Shown one piece after another: positions 5,033-10,840 of a stretch of DNA of 10,840 bases. The notes beneath the pieces were generated by a model. The model had not been told where the DNA came from and did not search any database. It was given only the letters and a program-made list of their open reading frames with translations. The position numbers and the translations under genes were made by a program. The DNA is taken from contig JANXFM010000156.1 in NCBI GenBank assembly GCA_024959975.1, forward strand, positions 1 through 10,840, in the 5' to 3' direction. The DNA comes from Flavobacteriales bacterium (GTDB taxonomy: Bacteria; Bacteroidota; Bacteroidia; Flavobacteriales; UBA7430). Each line of letters begins with the position of its first letter. The first letter of the stretch is position 1.

Positions 5033-7471
5033 ATGAAGGTATCATACAGCTGGATCAAAGATTATTTAAATGTAGACTTAAATGCCGAAGATTGTGCTAA
5101 AGTTTTAACAGACACCGGTCTTGAAGTTGAAGGCATCCAGGAGATTGAAAGTGTTAAAGGTGGATTGAAAGGATTGGTCGTAGGTGAAGTACTTACCTGT
5201 GAACAACATCCTAACGCCGACCGCTTGCGTAAAACGACAGTTGATACAGGTGCTGAAACCTTAGAGATTGTTTGTGGAGCACCGAATGTGGCTGCCGGAC
5301 AGAAAGTTGTAGTAGCTACTGTGGGTGCCGTTTTGTATGATGATAAAGGAGCGGCTTTTAAGATCAAAAAAGGGAAAATCCGTGGCGAAGTTTCTCTGGG
5401 AATGATCTGCGGTTCTGATGAGATTGGGATGGGTGGAGCGCACGATGGGATCATGGTTTTAGATGCTGATGCCAAGGCGGGAACTCCGGCGAGCGAATAT
5501 TTCAAATTAGAATCTGATACTGTTTTTGAGATAGGTCTTACACCAAATCGTTCTGATGCTATGGGACATTTGGGAGTGGCTCTCGACCTAAGAGCCGGAT
5601 TAGCGGCTCAGGGTCAAAAGTTAGAATTAAAGAAGCCATCTATTGATGCATTTAAAGTGGATCATTCCGATTTAACCGTAAAGGTTGAGGTGGAAGATCA
5701 GGAAGCCTGTCCACGTTATGCAGGTGTAACCATTTCCGGACTTCAGGTTGAAGAGTCACCCGAATGGTTGCGCAGAAGGTTGGAAGCACTTGGTCTGTCT
5801 CCTGTGAACAATGTGGTGGATGCTACGAATTATGTGTTGCATGAAACCGGGAATCCATTACACGCTTTTGATGCAGCGAAAATTAAAGGCAACAAAGTTG
5901 TCGTAAAAAAATTAGCTAAAGACACGAAATTCACAACGCTTGATGAGCAAGAACGTAAGTTAGATGCAAGCGATCTGATGATCTGTAATGCCGAAGAGCC
6001 GATGTGTATTGCGGGTGTGTTTGGAGGTTTGGAATCTGGGGTTACCGAGCAAACGACTTCTATTTTCTTAGAAGCAGCTTTCTTTAATCCGGTATCTGTT
6101 CGTAAAACAGCAAAGCGTCATGCCTTAAATACCGACGCCTCTTTCCGTTTCGAAAGAACGGTAAACCCAAATACGGTTATTTGGGCCTTAAAGCGGGCAG
6201 CACTTCTCATTAAAGAAGTTGCCGGAGGTTCTATCAGCTCTGAAGTAGTTGATATTTATCCGACACCCATTGAAAACTTTATCGTTGATTTCTCCTACGA
6301 TAAATGCGATAAATTAATCGGTGAGGGTATCGATAGAAATACCATCAAAGATATTTTGGAAAACCTTGAGATAGAGGTCTTAGAAGAAAAAACCGGAGGG
6401 CTTAAATTATCAGTCCCACCTTATCGTGCAGATGTACAACGTGAGGTAGATGTAATCGAAGAGATTCTTCGTATTTATGGTTACAACAATATTGGAATGA
6501 CTGGTAGAATTAATGCCTCTCTTTCTATTGCTCCAAAACCGGATGCGCACAAAGTTCAGGAGCGAATTTCTGACTTATTATCTTCCAGTGGGTTCCACGA
6601 AGCCCTATGTAATTCACTTACGAAAGACTCTTACACCGATGGTTTAGACGCTTTTAAGAAAGATTCACAGGTGATCTTGATGAATCCTTTAAGTCAGGAT
6701 TTAAATGCCATGCGTCAAACCCTGTTGTTTGGTGGTTTGGAAAGCTTGGCTTACAACATCAACCGTAAGGTTTCTGATGTGTTGCTTTATGAGTTTGGGA
6801 ATACTTACAACAGATATGGAGATGATTTTGTTGAAGAACGTCGATTAGCCTTGTGGATGACAGGTAAGAAACAGGAAGAAAACTGGAATGCAGGTGATGC
6901 TAAGGTTGACTTTTTTCATACGAAGGGTTTTGTTGAGAAACTGCTTCAAAAACTAGGGCTTAATAAAGGTGTTTCATTGAGTCAGACACAAAGCGATATT
7001 CTTTCTGAAGGTGTTGTTTACAAAATCAGAAAGAAAAAGGTAGTTGAGACGGGGCTTGTACGAAAGTCCATTCTTAAGACCTTTGGAATAAAGCAAGAAG
7101 TGTTTTATGCAGATCTGAATTGGGATCTTATCATGGAAATGCTAAAAGACCAAAAAACGAAATACAAGGAAGTGTCTAAATTTCCGATTGTTCGTCGTGA
7201 TCTGGCTTTGTTGTTAGATCAACAAATTGCCTTTGCCGAGTTAGAAAGTATTGCGCTTCGCAGCGATAAGAGTTTATTGAAAGAAGTGAATCTTTTTGAT
7301 GTTTATCAAGGAGATAAATTACCTGCAGGTAAAAAGTCGTACGCTTTAAGTTTTATCTTTAGAGATGAAGAAAAAACACTTACCGATAAGGTAGTTGATA
7401 AAGCAATTTTAAAAATATTTAAGTCTTTAGAACATCAGCTTAAAGTTGAACTTAGAGACGGAACATTGTAG
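5033..7471 (+). CDS. pheT: Phenylalanine--tRNA ligase beta subunit
   Basis: PheT is the beta chain of the cytoplasmic alpha2-beta2 phenylalanyl-tRNA synthetase, which attaches Phe to tRNA(Phe); the catalytic centre is on the alpha chain (pheS, not in this window), while beta carries tRNA binding and editing. The 812-residue length fits bacterial family members. Visible in order: N-terminal MKVSYSWIKDYL; EMAP/OB-type tRNA-binding domain at about 44-153 (GLVVGEVLTCEQHPNADRL, CGAPN); B3/B4 editing region at about 228-395 (RYAGV, NNVVDATNYVLHETGNPLHAFD, FRFERTVNP); B5 domain at about 412-488 (VPPYRADV, EEILRIYGYNNI); catalytic-like core at about 500-705; C-terminal anticodon-binding FDX-ACB domain at about 712-811 (KFPIVRRDLALLL, VNLFDVYQG, ALSFIFRDEEKTLTD). 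The frame opens at a TTG at 5006, but that lies on the promoter element and the ATG at 5033 starts the conserved N-terminus. It ends with TAG followed at once by TAA. No key region is missing. Confidence 0.97.
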   Translation: MKVSYSWIKDYLNVDLNAEDCAKVLTDTGLEVEGIQEIESVKGGLKGLVVGEVLTCEQHPNADRLRKTTVDTGAETLEIVCGAPNVAAGQKVVVATVGAVLYDDKGAAFKIKKGKIRGEVSLGMICGSDEIGMGGAHDGIMVLDADAKAGTPASEYFKLESDTVFEIGLTPNRSDAMGHLGVALDLRAGLAAQGQKLELKKPSIDAFKVDHSDLTVKVEVEDQEACPRYAGVTISGLQVEESPEWLRRRLEALGLSPVNNVVDATNYVLHETGNPLHAFDAAKIKGNKVVVKKLAKDTKFTTLDEQERKLDASDLMICNAEEPMCIAGVFGGLESGVTEQTTSIFLEAAFFNPVSVRKTAKRHALNTDASFRFERTVNPNTVIWALKRAALLIKEVAGGSISSEVVDIYPTPIENFIVDFSYDKCDKLIGEGIDRNTIKDILENLEIEVLEEKTGGLKLSVPPYRADVQREVDVIEEILRIYGYNNIGMTGRINASLSIAPKPDAHKVQERISDLLSSSGFHEALCNSLTKDSYTDGLDAFKKDSQVILMNPLSQDLNAMRQTLLFGGLESLAYNINRKVSDVLLYEFGNTYNRYGDDFVEERRLALWMTGKKQEENWNAGDAKVDFFHTKGFVEKLLQKLGLNKGVSLSQTQSDILSEGVVYKIRKKKVVETGLVRKSILKTFGIKQEVFYADLNWDLIMEMLKDQKTKYKEVSKFPIVRRDLALLLDQQIAFAELESIALRSDKSLLKEVNLFDVYQGDKLPAGKKSYALSFIFRDEEKTLTDKVVDKAILKIFKSLEHQLKVELRDGTL

Positions 7472-7511
7472 TAAGTGCCTGTATGTCAGGATTCTTTACT
7501 AATTTTAACCT

Positions 7512-8744
7512 ATGGAAGAAGAAAAAGTTAATTGTTCATTTTGTGGTCGTACCAAGCAGGAAACAGATGTTTTAATTGCCGGAACCACAGGGCATATTTG
7601 CAATTTGTGTATCAGTCAGGCTCACGAAATTATCAGTGAGGAGATGGAGCATCAGATTCGAGAGGATCTAGCTGAAGATCTTACTTTGTTAAAACCCAAA
7701 GAAATTAAAGCGCATTTAGATGCTTTTGTTATTGGGCAGGATCATGCAAAGAAAGTGCTTTCTGTTGCCGTTTACAATCACTACAAAAGGGTGCTGCAGG
7801 AAGGTGCAAAAGAGCAGGAAGTGGAGATTGAAAAATCGAATATCATGATGGTGGGGAAAACAGGTACGGGTAAAACCTTGCTTGCTCGTTCCATCGCAAA
7901 AATGTTAAACGTTCCCTTTACTATTGTTGATGCTACGGTGTTAACTGAAGCGGGTTATGTAGGTGAGGATGTAGAAGGTATTCTTTCTCGTTTGTTGCAA
8001 GACTGTGATTTTGAGGTTGACTTAGCAGAAAGAGGAATTGTTTTTATTGACGAGATCGATAAGATCGCGCGTAAAAGTGATAACCCTTCCATTACCAGAG
8101 ATGTTTCAGGTGAAGGAGTTCAGCAGGCGATGTTGAAATTGTTGGAGGGAACCGTAGTGAATGTGCCGCCACAAGGAGGTAGAAAACATCCGGATCAAAA
8201 ATACATTAAGATAAATACCAAAAACATCTTGTTTATCTGTGGGGGTGCCTTCGATGGTATCGAACGCCATATTAGAAACAGAATGAATACCAATGCACTT
8301 GGTTTCGGTAATTCTGTTGATGAGCAAATAGATGATAAAAATATGCTTCAGTATGTGTCGCCACAAGATGTAAAGAGTTTTGGGATTATTCCGGAATTGA
8401 TAGGCCGTTTGCCCGTGGTAACGCACCTAGATCCTTTAGATAGAGAAGCTTTACGTAACATACTTACCGAACCAAAAAACTCAATAATCAAACAATACCG
8501 AAAATTGTTTGAAATAGATGAAATTACACTGAAGATCGATGATGAAGTATTTGAGTTTATCGTAGATAGAGCAGAGGAATTTCAGTTGGGAGCCAGAGGT
8601 TTGCGTTCTATTTGTGAGGCGGTCATGGTGGATGCTATGTTTGAACTACCATCTACAGAGGAAAAAGAGTTTCATTTGACGCTGAGTTATGCAGAAGATA
8701 AATTATCTCGTAAGAAATTGACAAAGCTTAGAGCGGTAAGTTAA
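7512..8744 (+). CDS. clpX: ClpX, ATP-dependent unfoldase subunit of the ClpXP protease
   Basis: ClpX is a cytosolic AAA+ hexamer that recognises, unfolds and threads proteins into the ClpP peptidase. The 410-residue product is full length. It has the N-terminal C4 zinc-binding domain (Cys8, Cys11, Cys30, Cys33), Walker A GKTGTGKT at 115-122, the pore-1 loop GYVG at 148-151, Walker B IVFIDE at 176-181, the RKH substrate loop at 224-226, a ClpP-docking loop reading LGF at 263-265 (IGF in E. coli), the arginine finger of the IGRLPV motif (Arg299) and the sensor-2 motif GARGLR with Arg362. The LGF loop supports true ClpX function rather than another AAA+ protein. Start ATG 7512 lies 40 nt after pheT with no terminator between, so co-transcription is likely. 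clpP, often directly upstream of clpX in bacteria, is absent here, and the upstream gene is pheT. Confidence 0.97.
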   Translation: MEEEKVNCSFCGRTKQETDVLIAGTTGHICNLCISQAHEIISEEMEHQIREDLAEDLTLLKPKEIKAHLDAFVIGQDHAKKVLSVAVYNHYKRVLQEGAKEQEVEIEKSNIMMVGKTGTGKTLLARSIAKMLNVPFTIVDATVLTEAGYVGEDVEGILSRLLQDCDFEVDLAERGIVFIDEIDKIARKSDNPSITRDVSGEGVQQAMLKLLEGTVVNVPPQGGRKHPDQKYIKINTKNILFICGGAFDGIERHIRNRMNTNALGFGNSVDEQIDDKNMLQYVSPQDVKSFGIIPELIGRLPVVTHLDPLDREALRNILTEPKNSIIKQYRKLFEIDEITLKIDDEVFEFIVDRAEEFQLGARGLRSICEAVMVDAMFELPSTEEKEFHLTLSYAEDKLSRKKLTKLRAVS

Positions 8745-8750
8745 TTTTTT

Positions 8751-9260
8751 ATGGAATACAAAGTTCTGATTAGCCTGGGTTCTAATAAAGGTATTCGTGA
8801 AAAGAATATTGAAAAGGCGATTGTGCTTATTCAGAAAGATCTTGGTGAAATTTTGGCTGTCTCATCAATCTACGAAACCCCATCCTGGGGTTATGATGAT
8901 AATCCATATTTAAATAATGCGATTTGCCTGGTAACAGAATTGTCGCCATTAGAAATGATGAATGCCCTGTTGGAAATTGAACTTCAATTGGGGCGTAAGC
9001 GTACAGAAATTCAAAATTATCAAGCTCGAACTATTGATCTGGATATTGTATTAATTGAAGGTGTAATCGTAGATCATCCTAAATTACAAGTCCCACATCC
9101 ACGTATGAATTTAAGGAAGTTTGTGTTACAGCCATTAACTGATATCGCTCCCGATTGGATTCATGAGACTGAACAGGTTAGTGTTTCGGATTTATTATTG
9201 AAATGTAAGGATGAGGCTGAAATAAAATACTATGGAAAAATCCCTTTACAAGGTCGTTGA
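8751..9260 (+). CDS. folK: 2-amino-4-hydroxy-6-hydroxymethyldihydropteridine diphosphokinase (HPPK)
   Basis: FolK transfers pyrophosphate from ATP to 6-hydroxymethyl-7,8-dihydropterin, the step before dihydropteroate synthase (FolP) in folate synthesis, in the cytosol. The 169-residue product covers the whole HPPK domain with a short C-terminal extension: LISLGSN at 6-12, the flexible loop-3 region with SSIYETPSWG at 38-47, NPYLNNA, ELQLGRKR (78-84), the signature ARTIDLDI at 92-99 with the two Mg-binding aspartates Asp96 and Asp98, and PHPRM at 115-119. All hallmark residues I can place are intact. The ATG is 6 nt after the clpX stop, so the two genes are almost certainly on one mRNA and translation may be coupled. 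There is no fused folB or folP domain. No clear terminator follows within the gap to 9500. Confidence 0.95.
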   Translation: MEYKVLISLGSNKGIREKNIEKAIVLIQKDLGEILAVSSIYETPSWGYDDNPYLNNAICLVTELSPLEMMNALLEIELQLGRKRTEIQNYQARTIDLDIVLIEGVIVDHPKLQVPHPRMNLRKFVLQPLTDIAPDWIHETEQVSVSDLLLKCKDEAEIKYYGKIPLQGR

Positions 9261-9401
9261 AGGAAGCTAAATTTGCAAAATAACTCACCGTTATTCGCCC
9301 TAAATATTTCCAATATTGATTTTGTGAACTAAAAAGAGGGTTTTATCAAGATTCTTGTATCTTTAGACGGAACTTATGTAAAAGGCGTCCATAGAATTAC
9401 C

Positions 9402-9430
9402 TTTTAATTAAATGCATTTTTTTACATTTG
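9402..9430 (+). promoter_or_regulatory. Promoter for the OmpA-family gene
   Basis: TACATTTG at 9423-9430 exactly matches the TAnnTTTG -7 element. TTTT at 9402-9405, 17 nt upstream of it, is a weak -33 (consensus TTTG). Transcription would start near 9436-9437, giving a leader of about 63 nt. The rest of the 9261-9499 gap is A/T-rich: a second TAnnTTTG match (9268-9275) lacks a -33, and I find no open reading frame of note on either strand. Confidence 0.55.
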
Positions 9431-9433
9431 TCC

Positions 9434-9455
9434 CTGTCAATCGAGTGATTGAGAG
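9434..9455 (+). promoter_or_regulatory. Hairpin at the predicted 5' end of the OmpA-family mRNA
   Basis: TCAATC (9437-9442) and GATTGA (9447-9452) form a perfect 6-bp stem with a GAGT loop, extended by two more pairs past a G-G mismatch (CT at 9434-9435 with AG at 9454-9455). It starts within a few bases of the predicted transcription start. A 5'-terminal stem-loop protects the E. coli ompA mRNA from decay; a similar role here is inference from position alone. As a dyad it could instead be an operator. Confidence 0.4.
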
Positions 9456-9499
9456 TGTAACATTTAATAATTTAGAGAACACATCTTAAAATTAAAAAC

Positions 9500-10792
9500 A
9501 TGATTAACTTAAAGAAAATAGCTTTAGCATCTTTATTTGTAGCGTCTAGTGCTTTCGCTCAGGAAGGTGGATTAAAAGGTTTGCTAACGGACGACGCCTC
9601 TGTGGGGGTAAGTTTTGGTGCGTTTACTTATGTGTCTGGTGATTCTGATGTAGAATTCGGATATGGATTAAATTACACAAAGCAAATTAATGCTGTTATT
9701 GCTGTACAAGGATCTTATTTATCTGGTGGATTATCCAGCTCAAAAGATTCAATGAACTTTACGTCTTTATCGGCTAAAGGACTTGTGAATTTATCGAACC
9801 TTTCTGTTGGTTCAAATTCTAATGTAAAGCTTTATGTTTCCGGTGGAGCCAGCCTTATGTCAATTGAAGATGGTGGAACAGCTCTTGTGCCTAATGTTGG
9901 TGGTGGGCTTAAGTTTGCTTGTACTGAAAAGTGTCCAAATTTAGATTTCGATCTATCGGCTACTCTTGGAGCCGGAACATTAGCCGGTGATAACATTAGA
10001 ACTCATATGGTACTTGGTTTAGGTGTAAACTACCGATTTACCAAGAAAGAAGAATCTGTTGAATGGAATAACCCGTTAGATGCTATGTACGGAGATATTT
10101 CTATTGTGAAAACAGAACTTGAAGGTCTTTCTAAGGATTCTGATGGTGATGGTGTTTCTGATCGATTCGATAATGATAACAATACGCCGGAAGGTGTAGC
10201 TGTTGATGGTAAAGGAAACGCTTTAGATGTAGATATGGATGGCGTTGCAGATTATGCTGATGAAGATCCATTTACTGCTCGTGGTGTACAGGTTGATGCG
10301 AAAGGTCGTGAGTTAGATAGCGATAAAGATGGTGTTGCTAACTCTGTTGATGTTGAGCCTAATACTGCTTCCGGAGCAACGGTAAACTTCCAGGGTAAAG
10401 AAATCAGAGGTGCGAAAGGTGCATTTATGCCTTCAGTTTACTTCGACTTTAACTCTGCGAAAGTTTCTTACGCAAACTACGAAAGACTGGCAGCTGTAGC
10501 TTCTCTGTTACAAGCGAACCCAAACTACAAATTAAGAGTTGTTGGTTATGCTGATTCCGTGGGTAATTCTGCAAACAACCACAAAATTGCCTTACGTAGA
10601 GCAAACGCGGTAATCGATGCCTTATCTAACATGTTCAGTGTTGACGCTTCTCGTTTAGCAGCTGAGTCTAAAGGTGAAGATGCACCGTTGGCTGATGAGT
10701 CGATGAAAGTAACCGAAACGACTGCAGATGGTCAGGTTATTTCGAATAGCTTAACTAGAATGAATCGTCGCGTTGAATTCGTGATTGAGTAG
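9500..10792 (+). CDS. OmpA-family outer-membrane protein with three TSP3-type calcium-binding repeats
   Basis: The 430-residue product has a signal peptide cut after AFA at residue 20, an N-terminal beta-barrel region (about 30-181, strands with alternating hydrophobics and Tyr/Gly, closing with NYRF), a linker, three 30-residue repeats with DxDxDG-type motifs (213-302) and a C-terminal OmpA peptidoglycan-binding domain (about 311-430, VYFDFNSA, GYADSVGN, ALRRANAV, NRRVEFVIE). Asp352 and Arg367 are 15 residues apart, as are the diaminopimelate-contacting Asp and Arg of Acinetobacter OmpA. It should anchor the outer membrane to peptidoglycan and may form a small pore. Cys141 and Cys145 are the only cysteines and could form a loop disulfide. 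Strong promoter, leader hairpin and terminator suggest an abundant, monocistronic product. A 16-residue or so insertion (about 401-416) lies before NRRVEF. Family firm; specific role unknown. Confidence 0.92.
   Translation: MINLKKIALASLFVASSAFAQEGGLKGLLTDDASVGVSFGAFTYVSGDSDVEFGYGLNYTKQINAVIAVQGSYLSGGLSSSKDSMNFTSLSAKGLVNLSNLSVGSNSNVKLYVSGGASLMSIEDGGTALVPNVGGGLKFACTEKCPNLDFDLSATLGAGTLAGDNIRTHMVLGLGVNYRFTKKEESVEWNNPLDAMYGDISIVKTELEGLSKDSDGDGVSDRFDNDNNTPEGVAVDGKGNALDVDMDGVADYADEDPFTARGVQVDAKGRELDSDKDGVANSVDVEPNTASGATVNFQGKEIRGAKGAFMPSVYFDFNSAKVSYANYERLAAVASLLQANPNYKLRVVGYADSVGNSANNHKIALRRANAVIDALSNMFSVDASRLAAESKGEDAPLADESMKVTETTADGQVISNSLTRMNRRVEFVIE
10136..10405 (+). repeat. Three tandem 30-codon repeats (TSP3-like, calcium-binding type)
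   Basis: Residues 213, 243 and 273 each begin a unit with DSDGDGVSD, DVDMDGVAD and DSDKDGVAN, exactly 30 residues apart. Each unit continues with an acidic/Pro segment (DNNTP, EDPFT, VEPNT) and a G-x-x-V-(D/N)-x-x-G-(K/R) stretch. This matches thrombospondin type 3-like repeats, which bind Ca2+ and form a stiff spacer between barrel and peptidoglycan domain. DNA identity between units is modest, so it is an old repeat. Confidence 0.8.
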
Positions 10793-10814
10793 TTCTTTAG
10801 TACATACAATATCA

Positions 10815-10840
10815 AAAGGTCCCCTTCGGTAACGGAGGGG
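10815..10840 (+). terminator. Terminator of the OmpA-family gene, cut by the window end
   Basis: CCCCTTCG (10821-10828) pairs with CGGAGGGG (10833-10840) around a GTAA loop, with one T-G wobble, an 8-bp G/C-rich stem beginning 28 nt after the stop codon. AAAAGGT precedes it, so a matching ACCTTTT run probably follows just outside the window. Confidence 0.8.

Noticed and set aside
5062..5505. 147-codon antisense frame inside pheT
   Set aside because: A shadow of strongly conserved PheT coding on the other strand; composition rich in Ser/Pro/Thr with no domain.
7478..7490. Small CCTG/CAGG hairpin between pheT and clpX
   Set aside because: Only four base pairs and no T-run after it, too weak to be a terminator.
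7500..7507. TAATTTTA as a -7 element for clpX
   Set aside because: Mismatched at the last base and so close to the ATG that transcription would begin inside the start codon region.
8106..8426. 106-codon antisense frame inside clpX
   Set aside because: Fully contained in a conserved ClpX coding region, with no recognisable motif.
9268..9275. TAAATTTG match to the -7 promoter element right after folK
   Set aside because: No -33 element at a suitable distance and it would give a leader over 200 nt; chance matches are expected in A/T-rich DNA.
9303..9317. AATATT-TCC-AATATT inverted repeat as a folK terminator
   Set aside because: Stem made only of A-T pairs, 3-nt loop and no clean T-run.

Overview
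The window reads as chromosomal DNA of a member of the Bacteroidota, most likely a marine-type Flavobacteriales lineage. The evidence is the 3' end of the type IX secretion/gliding translocon gene sprA, three secreted proteins with FPNP-type C-terminal T9SS sorting domains, near-absence of Shine-Dalgarno sequences, A/T-rich leaders before the ATGs, and several matches to the Bacteroidota -7 promoter element TAnnTTTG. All genes are on the + strand. GC content looks to be around 40% by eye. I see no tRNA, rRNA, CRISPR array, insertion sequence or phage gene.

Layout. Positions 2-1576 are the C-terminal ~524 codons of SprA, whose start lies outside the window. Then come three T9SS cargo genes. 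Two are adjacent paralogues with a thioredoxin-like fold (1646-2512 and 2677-4179), and the third is a short exported protein of unknown function (4258-4923). A strong rho-independent terminator (about 4938-4969) closes this secretion block. The second half is housekeeping: pheT (5033-7471), clpX (7512-8744) and folK (8751-9260). It ends with an OmpA-family envelope protein (9500-10792) that has its own promoter, a hairpin at the predicted 5' end of its mRNA, three 30-residue calcium-binding-type repeats and a terminator cut by the window edge.

How the parts relate. SprA is the outer-membrane channel through which T9SS cargo leaves the cell, and the three following genes all encode cargo for that route. 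Whether they are co-regulated or simply neighbours cannot be told from sequence. The two thioredoxin-fold paralogues are the most interesting part. They align residue for residue through the first ~65 positions, but the upstream copy has Ser-Asp-Val-Cys where the downstream copy has the active-site Cys-Gly-Pro-Cys, and it lacks the ~235-residue middle region. This looks like a duplicated secreted oxidoreductase with one copy turned into a non-redox or monothiol protein. pheT-clpX-folK are closely spaced (40 and 6 nt) and may be co-transcribed. I do not see an obviously new multi-gene system; the candidates worth following are the paralogue pair, its shared T8 tracts, and the OmpA leader hairpin.
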